A stretch of DNA of 64,000 nt from Collinsella sp. GTDB taxonomy: Bacteria; Actinomycetota; Coriobacteriia; Coriobacteriales; Coriobacteriaceae. The translations under genes and the position numbers were made by a program. Of this stretch, positions 54,196-62,487 are shown piece by piece. Every line of letters starts with the position of its first letter. The stretch's first letter is position 1. The stretch lies in NCBI GenBank assembly GCA_019424905.1, contig JAHYYP010000008.1, positions 5,748-69,747 of the forward strand. Reading direction: 5' to 3'. Under the pieces are notes generated by a model. The model saw nothing but the letters and a program-made list of their open reading frames with translations, was not told where the DNA came from and did not search any database.

Positions 54196-54263
54196 GACCA
54201 TTACGAACCAGGCCTCTTGTCAGCCCCAAGTGATCCGTTTTCCTCCGTCCCCAACGGATCAAC

Positions 54264-54306
54264 AAGAAAAGAGGGGCTGTCCCACACTTGGCGGGACAGC
54301 CCCTCT
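54264..54306 (-). terminator. Terminator of the HtrA-like protease gene
   Basis: Stem AGAGGGGCTGTCCC / GGGACAGCCCCTCT with a 9-nt loop; on the minus strand it is followed by TTTTC. Confidence 0.85.
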
Positions 54307-54332
54307 GGCTTCGGCATATGCGATACAGCTCG

Positions 54333-55793
54333 TTAGAAACCCTGGCCGTAGCCCTGGCCCTGGCCCTGCTGGCCTAGCAGCTCCTCCAGGTACTGGCGCA
54401 GCTGCTCGTCGGTAATACCGCCGTTGCCGGTGTCGGTCGAACTGTCGTCCTGCTGCTGGTTCTGCAGCTCCTCGTCAGAGCCCAGCTCGACGGTGACCTT
54501 CTTCTCGTCCTTACCGCGCATAAGCGAGATCTCGACCTTCTCGCCCACCTCGTGGCTGCGCAGCGCGATGATCAGGCCATCGGCGCTCGTGATTTCGTCG
54601 TCGCCCAGCTTGGTGATGACGTCGCCCTCCTGAATGCCGGCCTTGGCAGCAGGACCGTCCTCGACGACGCTCGCCACATACGCGCCGCTATCGGTGCTCA
54701 GCTTGTTGGTGCGGGCGTTGAGCGCATTGACGCTCGAAAGCGTAGCGCCCATGTACGGATGCACCGGCGTCTTGCCGTCGATAATCTGGTCGGCAATGTT
54801 CTTGGCGTAGTTAACGGGAATAGCAAAGCCCACGCCTGAGCTGGAGCCCGAGTAGCTCTCGATGAGCGAGTTGATACCCACCAGCTCGCCATTGTCGTTG
54901 ACGAGCGCGCCGCCGGAGTTGCCCGGGTTGATGGCGGCATCGGTCTGGATCATGTTGGCATAGATGGTGTTACCGCTGGTAGAGCTCATGGCCGTGGAGC
55001 GGTAGAGCGCCGACACAATGCCCGTGGAGACAGACTGCTCGTTGCCAAACGGCGAGCCGATCGCCATAACCCACTCTCCCACGTTGAGCTTGGAGGAATC
55101 ACCAATCTCGATTGGCGTGAGCTTGGAGGCGTCGGCGTCCTTGAGCTTGATGACGGCCAGGTCGCTCGAGGCATCGTTGCCCACGAACTCAGCCTCGTAG
55201 GTGGTGCCGTCGTCCATGGTCACCACGTACTGGTCGTAACCATCGACCACGTGGTTGTTGGTGAGGATGTGGCCCTCGGTATCGAGCACGACGCCCGAAC
55301 CGACGCTGCCCGAGCTATCCGACTCATCAGCAGACTGCGAAAGCGAGCCATTCTGGCTGCCGCTCGAAGTGGCGGTAATGGAAACGACGGAGGGCAGGGC
55401 CTTAGCAGAAACGGCCTCGGCCAGCGTGGTGTCCTCGGAGTCAATGGTGATCTTTTGCGTCGACGAACCCGAAGCACCCGCCGTCACGGCATTCTTGCCA
55501 CCACCGATATCGAGCGTGCCGCTCATAATGAGCGCAATGACCAGCAGGGCTCCGCAGGCACAGCCGGCAAGCGCCGTAATAAAGATCGGCAGCTTTTTGG
55601 TCTTGGTCTTGACCACCGTGTGCTTGTTCACGACCTGCTGGCCACCCAGCGGCTTGCCGGTCTGCGTGTCGTAGGCCTGCACGTAGGGAATGTTACTGCC
55701 GGCAGGCGTCGACTCCACCTGCACACGCGGCTGCTGCTGGGTCTCGCCGGCGTTGCCCGCATCCTGGGGACGCTGGGAATCGTACTCGCTCAT
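54333..55793 (-). CDS. HtrA/DegP-type S1C serine protease with PDZ domain
   Basis: A 486-residue membrane-anchored protease for envelope protein quality control. It has a cytoplasmic N-terminus of about 80 residues, a single membrane helix (about 82-105), the trypsin-like domain with H (NNHVVDG), D (SSDLAVIKL) and S (NPGNSGGALV), then a PDZ domain and a C-terminal Gln/Gly-rich tail. ATG at 55793 (MSEYDSQRP) follows AAAGGA; the extension to 55832 is unsupported. Monocistronic. Confidence 0.93.
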   Translation of the reverse strand: MSEYDSQRPQDAGNAGETQQQPRVQVESTPAGSNIPYVQAYDTQTGKPLGGQQVVNKHTVVKTKTKKLPIFITALAGCACGALLVIALIMSGTLDIGGGKNAVTAGASGSSTQKITIDSEDTTLAEAVSAKALPSVVSITATSSGSQNGSLSQSADESDSSGSVGSGVVLDTEGHILTNNHVVDGYDQYVVTMDDGTTYEAEFVGNDASSDLAVIKLKDADASKLTPIEIGDSSKLNVGEWVMAIGSPFGNEQSVSTGIVSALYRSTAMSSTSGNTIYANMIQTDAAINPGNSGGALVNDNGELVGINSLIESYSGSSSGVGFAIPVNYAKNIADQIIDGKTPVHPYMGATLSSVNALNARTNKLSTDSGAYVASVVEDGPAAKAGIQEGDVITKLGDDEITSADGLIIALRSHEVGEKVEISLMRGKDEKKVTVELGSDEELQNQQQDDSSTDTGNGGITDEQLRQYLEELLGQQGQGQGYGQGF

Positions 55794-55818
55794 GGCTGCG
55801 ATCCTTTCGTCAAATAAC

Positions 55819-55847
55819 CAAAGGCCCGCCAAACATGTGGCGGGCCA
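55819..55847 (-). terminator. Terminator after the GlnR-like regulator gene
   Basis: Stem GGCCCGCC / GGCGGGCC followed on the minus strand by TTTGGTTATTTG; a moderate T-run. Confidence 0.65.
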
Positions 55848-55962
55848 TCATTGTTCACGTTGAGTTGTACCCCAATATGCGGGCGCAAGTGTATGAGAAC
55901 GCAATCTTTTAGGAAGGCTTAAGTTCTGCCGCAGACCCGAAAGGAATCCGTACCTGCGTCAA

Positions 55963-55998
55963 AACCACCACAAAAGTGCCTGTCCCCTTTGTGGTGGA
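55963..55998. repeat. Short palindrome (ACCACAAAGGTGCC type), copy 5
   Basis: AACCACCACAAAAGTGCC and CCTTTGTGGTGG. Lies just downstream of the regulator stop. Confidence 0.8.
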
Positions 55999-56001
55999 AA
56001 T

Positions 56002-56664
56002 CTAGTCTTTAAACAGATAGCCCACGCCGCGGACGGTGGTGATGTGCGCCGCGATCTGCGGACCCACCTTGGAGCGGATGCGTCGAATGTGCACGTCGAC
56101 GGTGCGCGTGCCGCCGCAGTACTCAAAGCCCCATACGCGGTGCAGCAGCACCTCGCGGCTGTAGGCGCGGTTGGGGTGCGTCGCCAAAAAGCTCAGCAGC
56201 GAGTACTCCATCAGCGTCAGGTCGATGGGCTCGTTATCGAGCGTCACCTGGTAGGTGGCCAAGTTGATCTCGAGGTTATCGATGTTGAGCACATCGTCGG
56301 CGGCGACGGTCTCCTCCTCGCCCATCAGGCGCTGCGCACGAGACTTAAGCTCGTTGGGCGTCGCCGTGGGGCATACAAAGTCGGCATGCGCGTGATTGGG
56401 CAGGCGCAGGGTGCCGAGCGCCTCGTCGTCAACGATCACCAGCATGGGGACGCCGCCGCGGTCGTCGAGCCACTTGGCAATCTGATCGATGCGGTCACTG
56501 CGGATGCCATCGGAATCGAGGATCAGCAGGTCAAAGTCGTGCGCCGCAGTCGGCGAATCGGGGGTTGCCAAGCTCACCTCGACACCCAGAGTGGTCGTCA
56601 AGCTGCGGGCAAACTCGTGGAAGCGCGTCGTGCGCGCCATGAACAGGGCACTCTTTTCGGACAT
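56002..56664 (-). CDS. OmpR-type orphan response regulator, GlnR-like
   Basis: A 220-residue regulator. The C-terminal half is an OmpR winged helix (NEPIDLTLMEYSLLSFLATHP..., GTRTVDVHIRRIRSKVG, TVRGVGYLF). The N-terminal half resembles a receiver domain but is degenerate: the usual acidic pair near the start is missing, while DLLILDSDG keeps one Asp. That is how actinobacterial GlnR looks. ATG at 56664 has GGAGG 6 bp upstream. It sits 50 bp after the glutamine-synthetase-like gene, which supports a nitrogen-control role, still inference. Confidence 0.8.
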   Translation of the reverse strand: MSEKSALFMARTTRFHEFARSLTTTLGVEVSLATPDSPTAAHDFDLLILDSDGIRSDRIDQIAKWLDDRGGVPMLVIVDDEALGTLRLPNHAHADFVCPTATPNELKSRAQRLMGEEETVAADDVLNIDNLEINLATYQVTLDNEPIDLTLMEYSLLSFLATHPNRAYSREVLLHRVWGFEYCGGTRTVDVHIRRIRSKVGPQIAAHITTVRGVGYLFKD

Positions 56665-56714
56665 ATCGGCCTCCAAAGAAATGAGCTCAATCGTACTGGA
56701 ACAAGCCAGCACGA

Positions 56715-58052
56715 TTAGGAGTTCGCCAGGTAGTGCTTGATCTCCCACTCGGTGATCGTAGACTCAAACTTATGCCACTCGTCGCGTTTCTTTTTGAGGA
56801 AGAAGCTGTGGATGTGCTCGCCGAGGGCATCCTTCATAAACTGCGAGTCCTCAAACACGTCGAGCGCCTCTTTGAGCGAGCGCGGTAGCGGCGTGTAGCC
56901 GGCCTCAACCATCTGACGGTCGGTGAGCTTGAGCGTCTCGGCCGTGGCCTCGGGCGGGAGCTCCAGCTTGCGCTCGATGCCGTCCAGACCAGCCGCCAGC
57001 GTGACGGCGTTGACCAGGTACGGGTTGGCCATGGGGTCGGGGCTGCGAAGCTCGATGCGCGTGGACAGCTGCTTGCCGGGCTTGTAGACCGGAATGCGGA
57101 CCATGCTCGCGCGGTTGCGCAGGCCCCACGTGGCGTACTGCGGCACGGAGTCGCCGCCTGTGGTGATGCGCTTGTACGAGTTGACCGTGGGGTTGGTGAT
57201 GGCGCTAATCTCGCGGGCATGCGCCAGGATGCCGGCCATGTAGTGCTTGGCGATATCGGAGAGGTGGTACTTCTCGTCGTCCTCGCCCCAAAAGACGTTG
57301 TTGCCGTCGTGGTCGAATAGCGACTGGCACAGGAACATAGCGCTGCCGTCCTCGCCCGCCAACGGCTTGGGCATAAAGGAGGCGTGGCAACCGCTCTCGT
57401 AGGCCTGCTGCTTAATGATGAGTTTGGCCGTGGTGATGGCGTCGGACATGCTCAGGGCCTCGGCGTGGCGCAGGCTCATGCCGTGCTGCGAGCGGCCGGC
57501 AGCGTGGAAGGTGTACTCCACGGGCACGGACATCTTCTCGAGCGTGAGGACCGTGTTGCGGCGCAGGTCGCGAGCGGCATCGCTCACCGAAAGATCGAAG
57601 TAGCCCACGTTGTCGAGCGGCTCGGGCGTGTGCTCGTCGGGGAAGTAGTAATACTCCAGCTCGGCACCCACGTTGAGCAGATAGCCAGCCTTCTCGGCCT
57701 TGCGGAACATGCGGCGCAGGGCATCGCGTGGATCGCCGGCAAAGGGCTTGCAATCGGGAGTGCACACGTCGCAGAACACGCGGGCGACGCCGTTGTGGCT
57801 CGGGCGCCACGGCAGGATCTGGAAGGTCGAAGCATCGGGAAACGCCAGCATGTCGGCTTCCTCGGGCGTGGCAAAGCCCTCGATGGCGGAGCCGTCAAAG
57901 CCAATACCCTCCTCAAAAGCGACCTCGAGGTCCTCGGGGCTAATGGCAAAGTTCTTGAGGCGGCCGAGAATGTCGACAAACCACAGACGCACAAAGCGGA
58001 TGTCACGCTGCTCTACGGAGCGGAGTACGTAATCGATGTTCTGCTGGTTCAT
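56715..58052 (-). CDS. Glutamine-synthetase-like protein with altered active site
   Basis: A 445-residue type I glutamine synthetase fold. Conserved parts are the N-terminal beta-grasp region (FDGSAIEGF), AELEYYYF with E131 and E133, NPTVNSYKR, RNRASMVRIP and RIELRSPD. Key residues are changed: the usual HHEVAPGQHE segment reads FHAAGRSQHG (182-191), so two metal-binding Glu become Ala184 and Gly191; GSGMH reads GSAMF, so the metal His is Phe240; the flap VPGYEAP is GGDSVPQ, without its catalytic Glu. Classical synthetase activity is therefore doubtful. It precedes a GlnR-like regulator. The upstream region has a 12-bp-spaced TATCGCAGA repeat. Confidence 0.85.
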   Translation of the reverse strand: MNQQNIDYVLRSVEQRDIRFVRLWFVDILGRLKNFAISPEDLEVAFEEGIGFDGSAIEGFATPEEADMLAFPDASTFQILPWRPSHNGVARVFCDVCTPDCKPFAGDPRDALRRMFRKAEKAGYLLNVGAELEYYYFPDEHTPEPLDNVGYFDLSVSDAARDLRRNTVLTLEKMSVPVEYTFHAAGRSQHGMSLRHAEALSMSDAITTAKLIIKQQAYESGCHASFMPKPLAGEDGSAMFLCQSLFDHDGNNVFWGEDDEKYHLSDIAKHYMAGILAHAREISAITNPTVNSYKRITTGGDSVPQYATWGLRNRASMVRIPVYKPGKQLSTRIELRSPDPMANPYLVNAVTLAAGLDGIERKLELPPEATAETLKLTDRQMVEAGYTPLPRSLKEALDVFEDSQFMKDALGEHIHSFFLKKKRDEWHKFESTITEWEIKHYLANS

Positions 58053-58091
58053 GTCGCTCCCCTTTCTTTCGGGCGGGTTTCGACTGGTCTA

Positions 58092-58112
58092 TATCGCAGA
58101 TACTATCGCAGA
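58092..58112. promoter_or_regulatory. TATCGCAGA direct repeat upstream of the GS-like gene
   Basis: TATCGCAGA at 58092-58100 and 58104-58112, 12 bp apart, about 45 bp upstream of the start. Spacing of about one helical turn suggests a regulator site. Confidence 0.45.
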
Positions 58113-58186
58113 AAAATGTTTCCGCAGGGTTAAAGCGTATCAAGCGCTCAAAAAACGTGCGCGAACAGGCAGTTGCGAACGAGCGG

Positions 58187-58558
58187 CTAGCGGTCAGATT
58201 CGGAGACAATTTGTCTACAGGCTCGTTCCAGCGTAGGGAACTCCATCGTCACTGCATCCCAAACAACCGAGCGGTCGACATTGCCGTAATCATGCGCAAG
58301 ATAATTTCTCATGCCGATAATTCCACGCCATTCGATTTCGGGATGAAGCCGCTGCGAGCGTTCCGACAATTTGCCCGCTTCTTCCGTTACCCTAAGCGCA
58401 CACATCAAAAGGGAGTCCGCCAACGCCCTCGTCCGCACGTCATTCGCATGCAGAAACTGGTCCTCGGTGATATCAAAAACCTTGATGCGCTCGTTCGTTT
58501 CAGAAATGGCATCCAAAACCTCTTGGGCGCGAAGGCTGTCTGACTTACGCGCGATCAT
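58187..58558 (-). CDS. HEPN-domain protein, HepT-like
   Basis: A 123-residue all-helical HEPN protein (DUF86/HepT). It carries the RX4HXY RNase motif: R84, H89 and Y91 in RNYLAHDY. In HEPN/MNT pairs this protein is the RNase toxin. Its start overlaps the MNT gene by 14 bp, so translation is coupled. Confidence 0.87.
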   Translation of the reverse strand: MIARKSDSLRAQEVLDAISETNERIKVFDITEDQFLHANDVRTRALADSLLMCALRVTEEAGKLSERSQRLHPEIEWRGIIGMRNYLAHDYGNVDRSVVWDAVTMEFPTLERACRQIVSESDR

Positions 58559-59039
58559 AAAGGATCACTCCTTCGCGCTCGATTACCGCGGCAAGATCGT
58601 CATCAAGATGATCACTAGAGACGAGATCAACCTGCCTCCCGGTTTCTTTGCGCACCGCCTCACCAAATGCCGACAGCGCGAAAAGACCAAAGCCCCGCTC
58701 GCGATCGACTTCGAGGCGCAAGTCAATATCACTATCGGCATGCGCCTCGCCACGGGCATACGAACCAAAAAGAATCACGGTTTTGATGGCGGGAATCGAG
58801 CTGGCCGCCTCGCGGACGGCGGACTCAATCTGGGCAGTATCCAAAATGCCCGCCGCGGCGCTTTCGCTCGCAGAGCTTTTACCGAGTGAAGGAACAAACG
58901 GCAGAGAGCGTTCGCGCAGCATCTGCCTCATAAACATATTGACCGCAACAGACGAAGTCATGCCAAGCTCTTCGCACAGTTCGGCAAATGAGTCTTTAAT
59001 TGACGAGTCCACTCGCACACTCAGCACAGACGCAGCCAT
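58545..59039 (-). CDS. RHH-MNT fusion antitoxin (nucleotidyltransferase)
   Basis: A 164-residue protein. Residues 1-50 look like the ribbon-helix-helix region of RelB/DinJ antitoxins (VLSVRVDSSIKDSFAELCEELGMTSSVAV region). Residues 70-164 are a minimal nucleotidyltransferase with GSYARG (92-97) and the metal Asp pair D104/D106. MntA proteins inactivate HepT by AMPylation; the added RHH domain would let it repress its own promoter. ATG at 59039 follows AGGAGG. The promoter has TATATA/ATAATATA sequences and a GTCT/AGAC palindrome. Confidence 0.83.
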   Translation of the reverse strand: MAASVLSVRVDSSIKDSFAELCEELGMTSSVAVNMFMRQMLRERSLPFVPSLGKSSASESAAAGILDTAQIESAVREAASSIPAIKTVILFGSYARGEAHADSDIDLRLEVDRERGFGLFALSAFGEAVRKETGRQVDLVSSDHLDDDLAAVIEREGVILYDRA

Positions 59040-59081
59040 GGATACCTCCTGTATGACATTGTCTATATATTATCACACAGA

Positions 59082-60104
59082 CTAGCGCGAGGTTGATGCG
59101 CGGTGTTCGATGTGGCCGGGGATCTCGATGCGTTTGGGCGCCAGCTTTGCGGCTTCGCCCACGGTAGTGGTAACAACGTCGATGCGCTCGGAGAGGCGCT
59201 CGACCACGCGCTCGGCGATTGTAAGGGTGTCTTGCGCGGCCGTGGTCACGCCGCCAAAGAGCACATGGTTCCAGGGGTAGTCGTCAAACGTCGCGATTTT
59301 GAGCCCCGCCGGCAGCGAGGGACCAAGCTGCGCCAGCGCCTCGGTCAGACGCAGGAAAACCAGGCCGTTGACAGCAATGAGGCCGAGCTTTTTGCCTGCA
59401 TAGCCGCGGATGGTCTCGTCCAAGCGGCCGACGCCCGAGGCGCCACCGTCGGCCAGAGTGACGACCTCACCCGCAAGGCCGCGTCGCGAAAGTTCGTCGG
59501 CAAAGGCCTCGGCACGCTCGCGACGCACGGGGCTGTCGTCGCTTGCCTCGGTGAGCAGGCACAGGCGCTCGCTGCCTGCAGCGGCCAAGGCGTCTACCAG
59601 ACCGGCGACCAGCTCACGGTTGTTAGATGTCACTAGATCGACACCGCCGTCGGCAACGTCGCGGTCGAGCAGCACGACGGGCAGACGTCCCGCTGCCGCG
59701 GCGATCGCCTCGTCATTGCCTCCGCAGGTGTTAACGACCAGGCCGTCCACGTCAGCATCGATAAGTCTGGCGAGCGACTCGGCCTCCTTAGCGGGGTCGT
59801 TGCCGCTAATGGCCGTCATGAGCGAGCAGCCGCGCGCGGCGGCGCTGGCGGAAAGCCCTTCGAGCATGGCGCTCGAGAACGGGTTGGCGATGTCAGCCAG
59901 AATCACACCGATGAGGTTCGTACGCGAGCTGCGCAGATTGCGCGCGGCGGCACGTGGGCGATAGCCGGTGCGCTCGATAACTGCCGCGATGCGAGCACGG
60001 GTCTCCTCGGTCATTTGCCCGGGGCGGTTGTTGAGATAGCGCGAGACCGTGGCCGGGCTCACGCCCGCCTCGGCGGCAATGTCCTTGATTCTCATCTGCG
60101 CCAT
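59082..60104 (-). CDS. LacI-family regulator, probable KDG/KDPG repressor
   Basis: A 340-residue repressor with an N-terminal LacI helix-turn-helix (IKDIAAEAGVSPATVSRYLNN), hinge (RAAARNLRS) and periplasmic-binding-type sensor domain (LIGVILADIANPFSSAML). It is divergent from kdgK, and two LacI-type operator sequences lie in the shared region, so it likely controls kdgK-eda and itself. The ATG at 60104 was chosen; a GGGGTG stands upstream. Confidence 0.86.
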   Translation of the reverse strand: MAQMRIKDIAAEAGVSPATVSRYLNNRPGQMTEETRARIAAVIERTGYRPRAAARNLRSSRTNLIGVILADIANPFSSAMLEGLSASAAARGCSLMTAISGNDPAKEAESLARLIDADVDGLVVNTCGGNDEAIAAAAGRLPVVLLDRDVADGGVDLVTSNNRELVAGLVDALAAAGSERLCLLTEASDDSPVRRERAEAFADELSRRGLAGEVVTLADGGASGVGRLDETIRGYAGKKLGLIAVNGLVFLRLTEALAQLGPSLPAGLKIATFDDYPWNHVLFGGVTTAAQDTLTIAERVVERLSERIDVVTTTVGEAAKLAPKRIEIPGHIEHRASTSR

Positions 60105-60189
60105 AACGCACCCCGTTTCCCAATTGTCGGCGATCTGAGCCATTTTAGGCATTTTTTTAAAAATCTCGGTTGCAAAACGTTGTAGGTGA

Positions 60190-60234
60190 GTATACTACAA
60201 CTCGAAACGAAACCGATTTCGTAAACCGATTTCG
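60190..60234 (+). promoter_or_regulatory. kdgK promoter with LacI operator
   Basis: TATACT (60191-60196) is the -10. The operator ACGAAACCGATTTCGT is at 60207-60222 and a second half-like AAACCGATTTCG at 60223-60234. The 16-bp operator recurs unchanged at 63588-63603. Confidence 0.75.
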
Positions 60235-60238
60235 GCGA

Positions 60239-60296
60239 GCGTTGGCACGCAGGTGCAAAGACGCACCCTACCGTCTTGGCACCTGCGTGCCAACGC
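60239..60296 (+). promoter_or_regulatory. Leader element A, copy 1 (structured RNA candidate)
   Basis: A 58-nt hairpin right after the operator, near the start of the kdgK transcript. Stem GCGTTGGC.../...GCCAACGC continues through ten more pairs to a loop containing ACCCTACC. The copy at 63607-63664 aligns without gaps: the loop is almost identical while at least six stem pairs change in a compensated way. Confidence 0.78.
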
Positions 60297-60339
60297 CATA
60301 TCAAAGGTGTACGCACGAGCAAGAAGGAGCTACGCGACC

Positions 60340-61374
60340 ATGGGTAAAACGGTTCTTACCTTCGGCGAGATCATGATGAGACTCTCGCCCAAAGACCACC
60401 TGCGTATTGAGCAGGCAACCGAGTTTGACGTCCGCTACGGCGGCGCCGAGGCCAACACTGCGCTTTCCCTGGCCTACCAGGGCGACAAGGCCGCTTACGT
60501 CTCCGTTGTTCCGGCCAACCGCCTAGGCGAGTGCGCGCTGCGCTCGCTGAAGGCCTACGGCGTCGACACAACGCGCGTCGTGCGTCAGGGCGACCGTCTT
60601 GGCTCCTATGTGTTTGAGGTCGGCGCCTCGCAGCGCGGCAACGGCTGCGTCTACGACCGCAAGTTCTCTGCCATCAACATGGCCAAGCGCGATGTTTTTG
60701 ACTGGGACGAGATCCTCAAGGGCATCGATGTCTTCTACTTCTCCGGCGTGACCCCCGCCGTCTCCGACGAGATGGCCGCCGCCTGCAAGGAGGCGCTCGC
60801 CGCCTGCCGCGCCAAGGGCATCACCACCGTGTGCGACGTGAACTATCGCGGCAAGATGTGGTCGCCCGAGAAATCGCAGGCCACCATGAAGGAACTCCTG
60901 CCGCTCGTCGACATCTGCATCGCCAACGACGAGGATGCGCCTGCCGGCCTCGGCATGACCTGCGTCTCCGGTTCCCTTGCCCACGGCATCGAGGAGCGCG
61001 ACACCTACGTCGAGATGGCCCGCCAGATCTGCGCCGAGTACGGCTGCAAGAAGGTCGCCTCGGTCGTCCGCAACATCTCCTGCGTCGAGCGCTCCATCTG
61101 GATGGGCATGCTCTTTGACGCCGAGAGCGGCGAGCACTGGTTCTCCCCTGCTCACGACGTGCACGTGCTCGAGGGCGTTGCCGCCGGCGACGCTTTCAAC
61201 GCCGGCCTCGTCCATGCCCTCATCAACGATTTTGACCCGCAGGACGCCGTCAACTACGCCATTGCAGCGTCGATCCTCAAGCTCACCATCAAGGGCGATT
61301 CCAACTTGGTGACCGCAGACGAGATCGCAGCCGTGGCATCAGCCGCCGACGGTGGCACCCGCGTCGCGCGCTAG
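60340..61374 (+). CDS. kdgK: 2-dehydro-3-deoxygluconokinase (KDG kinase)
   Basis: A 344-residue PfkB-family kinase that phosphorylates 2-keto-3-deoxygluconate to KDPG, in uronate and pectin breakdown. PfkB signs are GGAEANTALSL near the N-terminus, the DVNYRGKMW segment and the catalytic GAAD-type loop, here GVAAGDAFNAGLV, with the Asp base. ATG at 60340 follows AGAAGGAG. Next is eda on the same strand, 253 bp downstream with a structured gap. Confidence 0.92.
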   Translation: MGKTVLTFGEIMMRLSPKDHLRIEQATEFDVRYGGAEANTALSLAYQGDKAAYVSVVPANRLGECALRSLKAYGVDTTRVVRQGDRLGSYVFEVGASQRGNGCVYDRKFSAINMAKRDVFDWDEILKGIDVFYFSGVTPAVSDEMAAACKEALAACRAKGITTVCDVNYRGKMWSPEKSQATMKELLPLVDICIANDEDAPAGLGMTCVSGSLAHGIEERDTYVEMARQICAEYGCKKVASVVRNISCVERSIWMGMLFDAESGEHWFSPAHDVHVLEGVAAGDAFNAGLVHALINDFDPQDAVNYAIAASILKLTIKGDSNLVTADEIAAVASAADGGTRVAR

Positions 61375-61388
61375 TCCGTCTCCATTCC

Positions 61389-61428
61389 GCGGGCCGCAGC
61401 TTTCCAATCCCATACCCCTGCGGCCCGC
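61389..61428 (+). other. GC-rich hairpin after kdgK
   Basis: GCGGGCCGCAG pairs with CTGCGGCCCGC across an 18-nt loop. No T-run. It precedes leader element B by 17 bp, as the hairpin of element A precedes the second copy of B. Confidence 0.6.
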
Positions 61429-61444
61429 TCCCCGATTCCTCCGA

Positions 61445-61577
61445 CCGGGCAAAACCACCAGTCCCATTCCGGTTTTGCCTGGCATTCCCTACATGACTGG
61501 TCGAGCAGCCGGTTTTGGAATTGCTTGAACCCCAAGCAGTGCCTCCGATAACCAATCCAAAATCGGCTCCTGACCAG
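61445..61577 (+). promoter_or_regulatory. Leader element B, copy 1 (pseudoknotted RNA candidate)
   Basis: P1: GGCAAAACC (61448-61456) with GGTTTTGCC (61471-61479). P2 pseudoknot: CCAGTC (61458-61463) in the P1 loop with GACTGG (61495-61500). Alternative: CTGGTC (61497-61502) with GACCAG (61572-61577), enclosing CCGGTTTTGGA/TCCAAAATCGG and a hairpin TGCTTG/CAAGCA. Invariant with copy 2: AGTCCCATTCCGG (61460-61472) and CAGTGCCTCCGATAACC (61537-61553). Ends 50 bp before the eda start. Confidence 0.75.
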
Positions 61578-61627
61578 CACATTTGGCAATCACGCGCCCA
61601 TGCGCGCCACACATCGAAAGGAACATC

Positions 61628-62269
61628 ATGTTCGATCAGTTCTACACCACGCTTGAGTCCCTGGGCATCGTGCCGGTCGTTGTGCTCGACAAGGTCGAGG
61701 ACGCCGCTCCGCTCGCCCACGCCCTTATGGCAGCTGGCATGAAGTCAGCCGAGGTCACCTTCCGCACCGCCTGCGCCGCCGAGTGCATCGCCGCTATGGC
61801 CGAGGCCGAGCCCGAGATGTGCGTTGGCGCCGGCACTGTCCTGACCGTCGAGCAGGTTGAGCAGGCCCGCGCAGCCGGTGCCAAGTTCATCGTCTCCCCG
61901 GGTTACAACGAGGACGTCGTGAAGCACTGCATCGACATCGACCTGCCCGTCCTTCCCGGCACCGTGACCCCCTCCGAGGTCACCGCAGCCGAGAACCTGG
62001 GCCTCAAGGTCACCAAGTTCTTCCCCGCGTCCCAGTATGGCGGCCTGAACACCATCAAGGCCCTCGCCGCTCCGTTTGTCGGTCACCGCTTTATGCCTAC
62101 CGGCGGCGTGAGCACCGCCAACGTCGAGGAGTACCTGAGCTCCTCCGCCATCATCGCCTGCGGTGGCACCTGGATGGTCAAGCCGGCCCTGTTTGCCGAC
62201 GGCGACTTCTCCAAGGTCGAGCAGATCGCCCACGAGGCCATGGACGTCGTCAAGAAGGTCCGCGGCTAG
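61628..62269 (+). CDS. eda: KDPG/KHG aldolase
   Basis: A 213-residue class I aldolase splitting 2-keto-3-deoxy-6-phosphogluconate to pyruvate and glyceraldehyde-3-phosphate. The Schiff-base lysine is in KFFPAS, the catalytic Glu is in SAEVTFR, and the phosphate-binding MPTGG and GGTWMV segments are present. ATG at 61628 follows CGAAAGGA. Pathway order kdgK-eda; a strong terminator follows. Confidence 0.94.
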   Translation: MFDQFYTTLESLGIVPVVVLDKVEDAAPLAHALMAAGMKSAEVTFRTACAAECIAAMAEAEPEMCVGAGTVLTVEQVEQARAAGAKFIVSPGYNEDVVKHCIDIDLPVLPGTVTPSEVTAAENLGLKVTKFFPASQYGGLNTIKALAAPFVGHRFMPTGGVSTANVEEYLSSSAIIACGGTWMVKPALFADGDFSKVEQIAHEAMDVVKKVRG

Positions 62270-62285
62270 GTTTAGCTCTCTATCG

Positions 62286-62324
62286 TGAAAGGGGGCGTGC
62301 CCTAAACCTCGCCCCCTTTCTTTT
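62286..62324 (+). terminator. Terminator of kdgK-eda
   Basis: GAAAGGGGGCG / CGCCCCCTTTC with a 12-nt loop followed by TTTT. Confidence 0.88.
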
Positions 62325-62487
62325 AAAGCGGCTCGGAAGCGCGCCGTTTCCGTCACGAACAAGAACCAAAACCGTCTTGTATGCTGATAGAACGTGACGG
62401 AAGCGACACGCCTCCAAGCCGCTTTGCCTACTCGGCTGGCCGTCGCGCTCAACTAAGCCACTTCGACAAAAGCCGAGCCACCAAAAC

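Noticed and set aside
61389..61428. GC-rich hairpin after kdgK considered as a terminator
   Set aside because: No T-run follows, and eda lies downstream in the same pathway; read-through is more likely.
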